Virus record (IMG/VR): IMGVR_UViG_3300042691_034458
Coordinates: 1-64,000 of that record
Reading direction: 5' to 3' (one strand)
DNA: 64,000 nt
Source: a virus
This document shows positions 42,768-50,683 of the stretch, in pieces. Below the pieces are notes generated by a model that saw only the letters and a list, made by a program, of their open reading frames with translations, did no database searches and was not told the origin of the DNA. Position 1 is the stretch's first letter. The number at the start of each line of letters is the position of its first letter. Position numbers and translations under genes: made by a program.

Positions 42768-44267
42768 TTAATTAGTTATGAAAAACTTATTTAATTTTCT
42801 CATATTATCAATAACAAATGGTGCTAAATTTTTGTTATAGTCGTTATTCATTAAATAAGAATCCTCATCATTTTCTTTTCTAGTCTGAGACTCATAATGA
42901 TAAGAAACTAAATTACCATCCAAATAATTTTCAAAACCTAAAGTAAGGTAATTAAGATTTAATTCGACATCTTCAAAACATGATTGATATGTTTCATTAA
43001 ACATACCACATTTTTCAAATAAAGTCTTTTTAGTCATCATTAATCCGCCCGTATTACCAATTACTTTTTTAAGTGACGTTGAATGATTATAGTATGATTT
43101 AAATCCAACGTGTCCAAGAACAAATTTTTTATTCTTATCGAATCCTGCAAAGATTCCATCATGCTGAACCGTATTATCTCCGAAATGTAATCTACATCCA
43201 ACAGTTCCAGCTTTATTATTTTCTTTAAAAACTTTTAACATACCATAAATAACATTATTTAATAACTTAATATCGTTATTGCAAAATAATAAAAATTCAT
43301 AATCATTTGTAACATGATTTTTTACAACATCGTTATTAATTTTAGCAAAATTATAATAATCATATTCAATTAATTTAATATCACCGAGTGGTAAGATATT
43401 ATCTTTAATCCATTCTTTTTCATCCGCCGATGAACCAGTATCTGCAATAAAAATATCAAATAAGTTTGGATTGCAATGGTCATAAAAAGATTTAACACAA
43501 TCAAATAACATTTGAACCTTACCTTTAGTTGGGATTATTACCGCAACTTTACTGAAACCTTTTATTGACTTTTCTTTTATCTCAGGAACGAATATTTTTT
43601 CTGGTTTTAAATCTAATGGTAATTTACTTCCCCATTTTTCCAAGAATTTATTTTTGCTCTCCCAAAACTCTTGGTTTGGTTGTCCAATTGATTGATGTGT
43701 GATTTCAAAAGAAGATGTAACACCAATTTTAACTCCATCTAAATAATTAGGTACGCAAAATAAATGATCATAAAAATGGAATTTACCTATTGTTTCATCG
43801 AATCTATGTTTGATTTTATTTTTATCAAATGCAATAAACAATCCATCAATTGTTACAACGGGAATTAAAAATGGAAATTTTGGTGAATATTTACTTAACC
43901 ATTTCTTTTGACCCTCAGGGTGATGATAAACTTGACCAACCATTGTTTGTTGCATTCTTTCCCAATAAACACCTGATTCCGGAAAATAACAAGAACCAGC
44001 TTTACCAATTATACCAAAATCAGGATTTTCATTAAAATCTTTTGATAACTTTACTCCCCAGTTGGTTTCTAATTTTATATCATCATGAATCAAAACAACA
44101 ATATCATTGTTTGATTCTGAAATAATTTCATTATAAACAGTTGATAATGATTTAATTCCGGGATTAACTTTCTCAATAACTTGAACGTTTTTTAAACCAC
44201 AAGTATCGATGATGTATTTAGTAAAGTTTGGTTTACTAGATTTTGTACTATATCCGATTGTAATCAT
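42768..44267 (-). CDS. Tandem GT-A glycosyltransferase (two domains)
   Basis: 499 residues with two GT-A domains. Domain 1 (1-230) has ESNNDIVVLIHDDIKLETNW with Asp-Asp in the DxD position. Domain 2 (235-499) has VAVIIPTKGKVQMLFDCVKS, FADTGSS-like turns, EFLLFCNNDIKLL and GNTGGLMMTKKTLFEKCGMF, the last typical of GT2 rhamnosyltransferases. Two active sites in one chain could build an alternating or disaccharide unit. It is the first gene of the cluster transcript; no clear promoter octamer lies in front of it. Confidence 0.85.
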   Translation of the reverse strand: MITIGYSTKSSKPNFTKYIIDTCGLKNVQVIEKVNPGIKSLSTVYNEIISESNNDIVVLIHDDIKLETNWGVKLSKDFNENPDFGIIGKAGSCYFPESGVYWERMQQTMVGQVYHHPEGQKKWLSKYSPKFPFLIPVVTIDGLFIAFDKNKIKHRFDETIGKFHFYDHLFCVPNYLDGVKIGVTSSFEITHQSIGQPNQEFWESKNKFLEKWGSKLPLDLKPEKIFVPEIKEKSIKGFSKVAVIIPTKGKVQMLFDCVKSFYDHCNPNLFDIFIADTGSSADEKEWIKDNILPLGDIKLIEYDYYNFAKINNDVVKNHVTNDYEFLLFCNNDIKLLNNVIYGMLKVFKENNKAGTVGCRLHFGDNTVQHDGIFAGFDKNKKFVLGHVGFKSYYNHSTSLKKVIGNTGGLMMTKKTLFEKCGMFNETYQSCFEDVELNLNYLTLGFENYLDGNLVSYHYESQTRKENDEDSYLMNNDYNKNLAPFVIDNMRKLNKFFITN

Positions 44268-44291
44268 TAAAATTTATTAAAAATATAAAAA

Positions 44292-44307
44292 ATTTTCTTA
44301 AGAAAAT
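44292..44307. promoter_or_regulatory. Perfect 16-bp palindrome between divergent genes
   Basis: ATTTTCTTAAGAAAAT lies between the start of the sugar cluster on the - strand and the tagged gene on the + strand. It could be an operator. A T-run follows on the + side, but no + gene precedes it, so a terminator role is less likely. Confidence 0.3.
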
Positions 44308-44326
44308 CAATCTTTTTTTTTTGGAT

Positions 44327-44334
44327 ATATTTAT
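44327..44334 (+). promoter_or_regulatory. Candidate late promoter ATATTTAT
   Basis: ATATTTAT followed by AATGTATAAAACAT, 21 bases before the tagged gene at 44356. Confidence 0.5.
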
Positions 44335-44355
44335 AATGTATAAAACATTATAAAA

Positions 44356-44640
44356 ATGAGAACAAAAAATAAAAAACCAACAAGAATAACTGAAAAACAG
44401 TTAGTAGCAATACTTAAAAAAGTAATTAATGAGCAAGATTCTTCAGAATATGATGATAATGAAGATGAAAAAGAAGAACATATTAAATTTATTGAAGATG
44501 CGGTATATGATTCGGCAATGAGTATTATAGGAAATTTAATAGCGGTTATTGATGACAACTATGAAGAAGGTATTGTTTTTGCTTTAGAGGAATTGGATTC
44601 TATTAAAAAAATTATAATGGATGTAAAAACAAGTTATTAA
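44356..44640 (+). CDS. Tagged small acidic protein
   Basis: 94 residues beginning MRTKNKKPTRITEKQLVAIL then KKVINE26-Q27, a clear copy of the recurring tag. The rest is an acidic stretch (DDNEDEKEE) and a helical domain. If cut after INE, a 68-residue acidic internal protein would be released. It is followed one base later by another tagged gene. Confidence 0.75.
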   Translation: MRTKNKKPTRITEKQLVAILKKVINEQDSSEYDDNEDEKEEHIKFIEDAVYDSAMSIIGNLIAVIDDNYEEGIVFALEELDSIKKIIMDVKTSY

Positions 44641-44641
44641 T

Positions 44642-45055
44642 ATGAAAAATTTATTAAAAATTACAGAAGACGAAAAAAAGCATATTTTAACTATGCACAA
44701 AACCAAAATTAATGAAAGTGATTTTGGTAGAATTGCTGGCGCTATTGCGGCAACAGGAGCAATAATGACACTAATATTGGCGCAAAGAGCGGTCGATATT
44801 TATGATTCAGAAGGAAATTCTGTTGAGGCTAATGTTGGTGATACATATACTGGTATTGTAACTGAAATGGTAGCAAAACCAAAAATGGGATTTGTTGTTA
44901 AAATGGAAACAGATGATGGTCATACTTTAGATTTCATGACATATTACAATAATTTTGTAACAGGTGATAAAATTAAGGTTGTTATTGGACGAGAATTTAA
45001 TTCAGGTGGAATGATGGTGTTTCCTGATGTAACACACACAGAAAAAGTTAAATAA
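44642..45055 (+). CDS. Tagged protein with one hydrophobic segment and OB-like C-terminus
   Basis: 137 residues. MKNLLKITEDEKKHILTMHK then TKINE25-S26 is a tag variant. A hydrophobic segment follows at 30-47 (IAGAIAATGAIMTLILA), then a beta-rich domain (ANVGDTYTGIVTEMVA, GDKIKVVIGREF) that looks like a small OB fold. Cleavage after INE would leave a small membrane-active or membrane-anchored protein, which could act during DNA entry. That role is inference; only the tag and the hydrophobic segment are visible. Confidence 0.75.
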   Translation: MKNLLKITEDEKKHILTMHKTKINESDFGRIAGAIAATGAIMTLILAQRAVDIYDSEGNSVEANVGDTYTGIVTEMVAKPKMGFVVKMETDDGHTLDFMTYYNNFVTGDKIKVVIGREFNSGGMMVFPDVTHTEKVK

Positions 45056-45076
45056 TAAGTTTTATATTTTTAATAA

Positions 45077-45114
45077 AAATTCCCCCACTAGTTTTTAGCT
45101 AATTGGGGGAATTT
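45077..45114. terminator. Bidirectional terminator
   Basis: AAATTCCCCCA and TGGGGGAATTT flank a 16-base loop between the converging tagged gene and the dUTPase gene. The + side lacks a long T-run. Confidence 0.7.
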
Positions 45115-45127
45115 ACTATTAAAAAAT

Positions 45128-45709
45128 TTAAATTCCAGTCGATCCAAACCCGTTTGAACCTCTTGTTTTTTCGTTTATTACGTCAACCTCAGAAACTGAA
45201 ACATAACCACCACAGATTGCAGGTGATAAAACACCTTGTCCAACCTTCATTCCCTTTTTAATAACAATATCATGACCATTGGTGTTAAACAATATAACTT
45301 TTACCTCTGAAGTGTATCCATTATCTATTGTCGCAGGAGAATTTAATACCATTAATCCCTGATTAATCGCTAGACCGCTTTTACTTCTAATTTGTAACTC
45401 ATGTCCAGCGGGTAAATCAAAAGCTAATCCAGTCGGAATTAAAGCCCTTCCAAACGGTCCAATTGTTACCTCTTCAGTCGAATGAAAATCAAATCCCGAA
45501 TCACCATCATAATTATATTTTGGTAAAACAGCATCGGGATGAAGTTTCTTAACGTTTAATTCAATTTTTGGTTGCGCCATGCTAAATAATGTTGTAAATT
45601 CATCAAGTTCAGAATCAATTTCATCACCAATAGTTTCTTGCCAATTAGGTGATTGCATTTTCTGTTTAAGTTGTTCTAATTTTTCTCTAAGTTCATCAAG
45701 ACTATCCAT
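45128..45709 (-). CDS. dut: dUTPase with N-terminal helical extension
   Basis: 193 residues. The five dUTPase motifs are present in order: GDSGFDF, RSKSGLA, TIDNGYTSEVKV, GQGVLSP and RGSNGFGSTG. The enzyme hydrolyses dUTP to dUMP and limits uracil in phage DNA, acting as a trimer. Residues 1-50 (MDSLDELREKLEQLKQKMQ and an acidic part) are an extra helix not needed for the fold. The start is one base after the exonuclease stop, so the two nucleotide-metabolism genes are co-transcribed. Confidence 0.95.
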   Translation of the reverse strand: MDSLDELREKLEQLKQKMQSPNWQETIGDEIDSELDEFTTLFSMAQPKIELNVKKLHPDAVLPKYNYDGDSGFDFHSTEEVTIGPFGRALIPTGLAFDLPAGHELQIRSKSGLAINQGLMVLNSPATIDNGYTSEVKVILFNTNGHDIVIKKGMKVGQGVLSPAICGGYVSVSEVDVINEKTRGSNGFGSTGI

Positions 45710-45710
45710 G

Positions 45711-46409
45711 TTAATTTAATTTTTCAAGTTTAGATACGACCATCATTAATACCTCGACATCTTTCTCACAATATTCAGCAATTTCTTTAGTCCCCTTGCT
45801 CCAATAATGTTCATGTACTTTACTTCCATTTACTTCACCAGTTTTAGATGAGTCAACACCAAGAGAAGCACACATTAATTCGAGAGTTGCGATTGAGAAA
45901 TTATTACCATATTGCCAAAAATCTTTTGTATCAATTGCTTTAACCTCCCAAGGTTTTGTATCAAATGCGGGAAGAATAGCTGGTGGTTTTATTCCATTAA
46001 TAATCATTCGTTTACATAGCATTGGGATATCGAATAATTTAATATTATGACCACACAAACTAAAATCCATTTTTGCAACTTTATTAAGCAAAGCCTTAAC
46101 TTCACTTAATAATGTTTTTTCATCCTCATTTGAAAACGTTTGAATTTTAATTTCTCCATCAGGAGTTATAAAACCAAAGCTAGCAACAATTATTTTACCA
46201 AATTCAGGTAATAAAGCCGATTTACTTAAATAAAGTTCGTCAATTGTTAAATCTTTATCTTCAGGATATCGTTTTCTAAACCAGTCTTGGTATTTCTCAA
46301 ACTGAATCGCTAAACTTGGATGATTTTCCTTTAAGGTTGTGAAGTCTTTTTCAAGCCCAACCGTTTCCAAATCAAAAAAAAGGATTTTACTAATAGGTTT
46401 ATTAAACAT
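45711..46409 (-). CDS. DnaQ-like 3'-5' exonuclease
   Basis: 232 residues. FFDLETVG (11-18) is motif I, GHNIKLFDIP (about 119-128) motif II and AEYCEKDVEVL (about 209-219) motif III, giving the acidic cluster of DEDD exonucleases. It is close to the PolB-like predicted 3'-5' exonuclease family (PF10108-type). It probably trims DNA in replication or repair. It lies between a glycosyltransferase and dUTPase in one transcript. Confidence 0.88.
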   Translation of the reverse strand: MFNKPISKILFFDLETVGLEKDFTTLKENHPSLAIQFEKYQDWFRKRYPEDKDLTIDELYLSKSALLPEFGKIIVASFGFITPDGEIKIQTFSNEDEKTLLSEVKALLNKVAKMDFSLCGHNIKLFDIPMLCKRMIINGIKPPAILPAFDTKPWEVKAIDTKDFWQYGNNFSIATLELMCASLGVDSSKTGEVNGSKVHEHYWSKGTKEIAEYCEKDVEVLMMVVSKLEKLN

Positions 46410-46413
46410 TTTT

Positions 46414-47663
46414 TTAAATTATTGATTTATAAAATTCCGCTCTGTTTTTAGTAACAATTGATAATTCATATTTATCTTTGACTGTTTCATAAAGTCTTTC
46501 ACCAAGGTCTTTAGCCCAATTTGGATTTTGAATAAGTTTCTTCATGTACTTTGCCCAATCACCATGATTTCTATTTTCATTTACCAAAAGTGCATTACCA
46601 TCAACAAATTTACCATTTTCCAATGCATGGGTCAAGTCAATGGTATATGGACCAACATCTGAAGCTATAATTGCTTTCTTATAGAAACCCGCTTCAATAA
46701 CTTTAAGCTGCGATTTCATTCGATTAAACATATGATTCATAATTGGTGCTAAGGATACATCAAATTTTGTATAATTCTTTGCATATGATGTTATTGGTCG
46801 GGTCCAAACTCTTTCATATGGTTCATTCTTAAATTTAGTTGTATCAAATTCAACAAATTTATCCAATTCTTTTTTATATTCCGGTGAAACCAAATTGTAT
46901 TTATTTGTAAAAATTTCTTCATATTTAACCCACACCGTTTCATGTGGTTTAATTGGTCTTTTCTTTTGTTCACCAGTTTGCTGATTAATTTCAGTTATTT
47001 CACCTCTAGTATCAAAACCACAAAGGAAAACTTTCATTTTATCTTTTTCTGATGAAAGTGCGTTAAATGTACCATCCAACAATTTTAAATCATGTAAGTG
47101 AGATGAACCACCTAACCAACCAAAACGAAGTCTCTCATCTTCTTCTGTAACACCTTTAAATTGTTCTGTTTTTGTATCAATTGCATTTGGAAATACAACA
47201 ACATCATTATGGAATTTTCTTATTTGGTCAGCAAAAATTTCTGTTGTTGTTGTAATATATTTTGCATATCTAAGACTTTCAATAATCTTCTCATTAATTT
47301 TATGTTGTACAATTACCGAATGCAAAGGATGTTCTTTTGTGGGTAACCAATAATCATCGATATCTGCAATCGTGATAATACCCATATTGTTAAGCATTTT
47401 AACAATTTCTGGAGACCTATCATAATCTCTACCAATACTTCGATGGTAGTGAACAATTTGATATTGCTTCCAATAATTTAAATTATCAACTTGTGGGTCG
47501 TAATCGATATCCACATGAAAATCATCCGGATACATGTTTTGTAACATTATGTGGGGGTCTACTGATCTGTAGGAACCTAACCAACCCCCGAACGGTCAGA
47601 TGGGAGTACTAAGACTCGAATCTTTTCACGACCGTTAAGGGGCGAAATTTGTGTGTTTGTCAT
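46414..47663 (-). CDS. GT4-like glycosyltransferase with interrupted or recoded N-terminus
   Basis: The conserved protein is in two frames. Frame A starts at 47663: MTNTQISPLNGREKIRVLVL then PSDRSGVG, ending at a TAG stop (47577-47579). Frame B resumes with SYRSVDPHIMLQNMYPDDFH and runs to 46414. SDRSGVG-S-YRSVDPH is the expected continuous N-terminus of this phage glycosyltransferase type, with one residue between GVG and (Y/F)RS. Joining the frames needs a skip of exactly five bases between two GGT codons. The rest has the GT-B body: DIDDYWLP, FGWLGGSSH and a C-terminal Glu/Pro-rich segment. It may be a recoded gene, a pseudogene with a 5-base insertion, or an assembly error. Without recoding, a protein from the ATG at 47547 would lack the donor loop. 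Confidence 0.8.
47553..47642 (-). promoter_or_regulatory. Possible recoding signal: nested RNA hairpins around GGT-TAG-GGT
   Basis: In the mRNA (- strand), GGGGGT (47584-47589) and CTAC (47569-47572) pair with the continuous GTAGACCCCC (47553-47562). This leaves an 11-base bulge at 47573-47583 that holds take-off GGT, stop TAG and landing GGT. Upstream, AACGGTC (47630-47636) pairs with GACCGTT (47591-47597), with CCCC/GGGG next to it, and competes for the same G-run. The pairing is seen directly; a recoding function is inferred. Confidence 0.45.
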
Positions 47664-47766
47664 CTTTATCTATAAGATATAGTAATAATTTATTGTTTTT
47701 ATAAATTATAATCAAAATTTTTGATTAGTTCAAGTTTTTTATAATTTATTTTTTTAAACCAATAGA

Positions 47767-47774
47767 ATATTTAT
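47767..47774 (+). promoter_or_regulatory. Candidate late promoter ATATTTAT, 4 bases from ATG
   Basis: ATATTTAT followed by AATT and then the ATG of the LRR protein gene, the same spacing as at 22224 and 31212. Confidence 0.45.
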
Positions 47775-47778
47775 AATT

Positions 47779-48540
47779 ATGAAAAAGATAAAATTAACAG
47801 AATCAGATTTATATAGAATTGTTAGAAAGGTTCTTCTTGAGCAAGAGGAAGAAAAGAGAAGTTTTACATTTTCTCCGGGAACATTTGCGTCTTTTATAAC
47901 ATCATCATCAGGTGAAAGATTTGTTAAACATCTTAATAACAAATATGATGAGGTTATTATTAATGGTGATTTGGATTTAGATGGAACACCAATTCAATCC
48001 TTACCTGATAATCTTCATGTTGGTGGGGATTTGAATTTATATGGAACACCAATTCAATCCTTACCGGATAATCTTTATGTTGGGAGAAATTTGGATTTAA
48101 GAGGAACACCAATTCAATCCTTACCGGATAATCTTTATGTTGGGAGAAATTTGGATTTACAAGGAACACCAATTCAATACTTACCGGATAATCTTCATGT
48201 TGGGGGAAGTTTGTGGTTAAATGGAACACCAATTCAATACTTACCGGATAATCTTCATGTTGGGGGAAGTTTGGATTTAAGTGGAACACCAATTCAATCC
48301 TTACCGGATAATCTTTATGTTGGGGGATATTTGAATTTACATGAAACACAAATTCAATCCTTACCGGATAATCTTTATGTTGGGGGATATTTGAATTTAC
48401 ATGAAACACAAATTCAATCCTTACCGGATAATCTTTATGTTGGGGGGACAATTTATATTAATGGAATACCTTTAAATGATAATGATAAGTTGGTTGCAAA
48501 ATATAAAGAAAAATATAGAATTGATAGAGCACTTATTTAA
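47779..48540 (+). CDS. Tagged leucine-rich-repeat protein, complete
   Basis: 253 residues. MKKIKLTESDLYRIVRKVLL then E21-Q22 is the clearest copy of the recurring tag. Residues 22-65 are a short linker domain (FTFSPGTFASFITSSSGERF). Residues 66-230 are eight LRR units of 20 residues. The C-terminal cap begins GIPLNDNDKLVAKY. It is a paralogue of the partial gene at the left edge and of the C-terminal half of the protein at 20173. If the tag is cut after LLE, a 232-residue LRR domain would remain in the head. Confidence 0.88.
   Translation: MKKIKLTESDLYRIVRKVLLEQEEEKRSFTFSPGTFASFITSSSGERFVKHLNNKYDEVIINGDLDLDGTPIQSLPDNLHVGGDLNLYGTPIQSLPDNLYVGRNLDLRGTPIQSLPDNLYVGRNLDLQGTPIQYLPDNLHVGGSLWLNGTPIQYLPDNLHVGGSLDLSGTPIQSLPDNLYVGGYLNLHETQIQSLPDNLYVGGYLNLHETQIQSLPDNLYVGGTIYINGIPLNDNDKLVAKYKEKYRIDRALI
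47983..48445 (+). repeat. 60-nt tandem repeats coding LRR units
   Basis: About eight copies of a 60-base unit, the core encoding TPIQSLPDNL being nearly identical between copies, and two adjacent units (about 48301-48420) identical over their full length. Shared with 2-240 at high identity, so copy-number change by recombination is likely. Confidence 0.95.
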
Positions 48541-49120
48541 CCTTCTTAGCCTTTGTAATTTTACCCTCAAAAATTGTTTTACCAACTTTGAACTGGATAG
48601 TTTCATTTACTTTTGATGTATTTTCAATCAATAACCCATTTTCCTCTAAAAGTTCTTCAAATACTTCGCGCATCATTGACTTTAATTCATTTTTATTCGG
48701 TAATGATGTAATTTGTTTTGATTGAACATTAGACGGAGTTTCTTGTCGTTTTGTACCCATCAATCTGCTAGCTTTCTCAACTAATTCATCAGATAGTGCT
48801 GTTGTTGGTGGTTGCGGTTGCTGAATGGGGTGTTCAATCATTAATTTCTTAATTTCATCTGGAAGTCTTGAATTTAAAATTCTATCCTTAACAGGAACCG
48901 CTGAATTAATTGGTTTTGGTTTTACTTGCTGTTCTGAAAGATATTCCTGTGGGATATTATATTTAACATCGGGAACTTCAAAATCGTCAACCTGAGGTCT
49001 TTCTACATTTATTCTAGTATTTTCACTTATTCCTATATCACTAGTCTGACCTCTAGGAATTTTATTGTGTTTATCCATTATTTTTTTGGATATCATTAGT
49101 TTTTCAATAAGTGCGTCCAT
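48533..49120 (-). CDS. Hypothetical virion-associated protein
   Basis: 195 residues, MDALIEKLMISKKIMDKHNK with a long Pro/Gln-rich middle (about 60-115) and a C-terminal helix MMREVFEELLEENGLLIEN followed by a small beta segment (FKVGKTIFEGKITKAKK). It converges with the LRR gene, overlapping by eight bases, and closes the - strand operon that starts at 51518. No family recognised. Confidence 0.75.
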   Translation of the reverse strand: MDALIEKLMISKKIMDKHNKIPRGQTSDIGISENTRINVERPQVDDFEVPDVKYNIPQEYLSEQQVKPKPINSAVPVKDRILNSRLPDEIKKLMIEHPIQQPQPPTTALSDELVEKASRLMGTKRQETPSNVQSKQITSLPNKNELKSMMREVFEELLEENGLLIENTSKVNETIQFKVGKTIFEGKITKAKKVK

Positions 49121-49125
49121 AGTTT

Positions 49126-49929
49126 TTAGAATTTAGCATTAATAATAAGACGATTCATGGATTTGTCACCAGTTCTGTTATAATTTGGTCTAACTTCATT
49201 AAATTTTTCATCGGTAGGGATGTAAGTCATGATTTTATCAACCCTAAATAAACGCCAACCCGGAAGTGGTTGTGTACCCAAAAAATCTGTGTGTGATGCA
49301 CCCAAAAAGTCCCAAGCTCTTAATACTTGATTACCAGCTTTTGAGTAACCAAAAGCAACAGGTTCAATTTCTCTATTACCTTTACCTCCGGGTTCATCAC
49401 CATCATAATACATGACCGTAATTCGTTTATTTTTTATCGAATCCATAATCGAATCAATTTTATTTCCAGTTTTTGGAACATCAGTTGGTATTTCTGGTTC
49501 ATATTCGTCTGGTCTAAAATTCTTGATTATAAGTTTAATCGCATCATCGGTATAACCAGCAGATTTTAAATCACCAACTAAATCTTCAGATGGTTCATAT
49601 TTTCTTTTGAATGTTGTTGTATTAATTAATTCTTTTGCAACAGCATCCATAAGATTTTTATCCATACCCGTATTTTTAAGTATGGATGCGGTAATTTTAC
49701 CAAACTCTTGAACAGTAATTCGCCCTTCTTTTATTGCGTCAATAAGTTCTTGACCTGTTTTAGCGACAACTGGATTACCTTCAGAATCTACGTAGGTAAT
49801 ACGTTTAAATCTTGAAACAGAATCTAATGCATTTTTGACAATATCATCGCTAACCCCCGCAAAAACATCTTCTCTTGCAGGAATTAATTGTTCAATAATT
49901 AAACCGGTTAGCGATTCAAGTAATCTCAT
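49126..49929 (-). CDS. WYL-domain protein with tag-like N-terminus
   Basis: 267 residues. MRLLESLTGLIIE13-QLIPARE is a shorter tag-like start with an I-I-E site. Residues 20-140 are helical. Residues 155-245 match a WYL domain: IDSIMDSIKNKRITVMYYDG, REIEPVAFGYSKAGNQVLRA, and PGWRLFRVDKIMTYIP. WYL domains sense ligands or bind nucleic acid ends in bacterial regulators. Here one sits in a structural operon without a DNA-binding helix-turn-helix, so it may act inside the virion or on DNA. The tag call is weaker than for the others. Confidence 0.8.
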   Translation of the reverse strand: MRLLESLTGLIIEQLIPAREDVFAGVSDDIVKNALDSVSRFKRITYVDSEGNPVVAKTGQELIDAIKEGRITVQEFGKITASILKNTGMDKNLMDAVAKELINTTTFKRKYEPSEDLVGDLKSAGYTDDAIKLIIKNFRPDEYEPEIPTDVPKTGNKIDSIMDSIKNKRITVMYYDGDEPGGKGNREIEPVAFGYSKAGNQVLRAWDFLGASHTDFLGTQPLPGWRLFRVDKIMTYIPTDEKFNEVRPNYNRTGDKSMNRLIINAKF

Positions 49930-50222
49930 TGTCCAAAATCAGGATATGGCTTATTGTTGCTGTATTTATTAAATTTTAAATCACCAATTCTTTCGACATT
50001 ATCTGTTAAATTACCTGCGGCTGTGTTATAAACATCTAAATCACCACCGGTACCTTTACCTTTTTCATCTCCGTCAGCAAGAGCATTTGGATTAACATCC
50101 GAATATTCGTTCGTTTTCTTATAGTCGTTCTTTGGGAACAATTTTGCCCTTTCAGCTTCAGCTATCTTTGAAAGGTTATTATTTTCTATTTGATTTGTAT
50201 CAATTGGTTCTAAGTTTGCCAT
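49926..50222 (-). CDS. Small hypothetical protein
   Basis: 98 residues, polar and Gly/Asn-rich (LADGDEKGKGTGGDLDVYNT), probably disordered. It overlaps the next gene by four bases (ATGA) and the previous one by one base, so it is part of a tightly coupled operon. No family recognised. Confidence 0.75.
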   Translation of the reverse strand: MANLEPIDTNQIENNNLSKIAEAERAKLFPKNDYKKTNEYSDVNPNALADGDEKGKGTGGDLDVYNTAAGNLTDNVERIGDLKFNKYSNNKPYPDFGQ

Positions 50223-50683
50223 TATAGTAATTTTTTCATTAAATCATTTATTCTTTTTAGACTTTCAGTAACCTGATTATCAAATTTTTGAATCATTTTA
50301 CTGTTATTTGCATCGACTTTTGCAATGTTAGGAACAATGTCGATAAATTCACTATTATCAACAGTATATTCTTTTTTTCTATCTTGTGTTGTTTTTAGAG
50401 ATTCTCTTGACGAACCTAATGTTTGTTCAATCCAATTTTTAACTTTGTCTCCACCATTTAATACATAGGGAACATCTTCTTTTCTTCCTTGGTATTTATC
50501 GAACCAATTTTTCATTCTTTTCAATTGCTGATACGTAATTGAATTAGTATTTTGTAGTTCTTGGTTTCTTCTATAACCTTCAATATTAGAATCTGCATCA
50601 GGACAAAGACGGAAGCACACTTTTAAATGTTGTCGAAGATAGTCAGGAAATGGATATTTTTTACCATATAAATTACTGTTCAT
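50222..50683 (-). CDS. Hypothetical structural-operon protein
   Basis: 153 residues. MNSNLYGKKYPFPDYLRQHL, YQQLKRMKNWFDKYQGRK and YVLNGGDKVKNWIEQTLGSS are distinctive, and two Cys lie near residues 23 and 27. It is helical and soluble. It overlaps its neighbours by one and eleven bases. Function unknown; head or connector role likely from context. Confidence 0.75.
   Translation of the reverse strand: MNSNLYGKKYPFPDYLRQHLKVCFRLCPDADSNIEGYRRNQELQNTNSITYQQLKRMKNWFDKYQGRKEDVPYVLNGGDKVKNWIEQTLGSSRESLKTTQDRKKEYTVDNSEFIDIVPNIAKVDANNSKMIQKFDNQVTESLKRINDLMKKLL

Noticed and set aside
47575-47660. Possible tRNA or ribozyme in a GC-rich stretch with TTCGAGTC and an inverted repeat
   Set aside because: No acceptor stem pairs with the T-loop-like sequence, and no hammerhead core was found. 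Reading the - strand in two frames gives a conserved glycosyltransferase N-terminus, which explains the region better.
47960-48451. Antisense open frame opposite the LRR gene
   Set aside because: It mirrors the 60-base repeat and has no leader, family or neighbours to support it.
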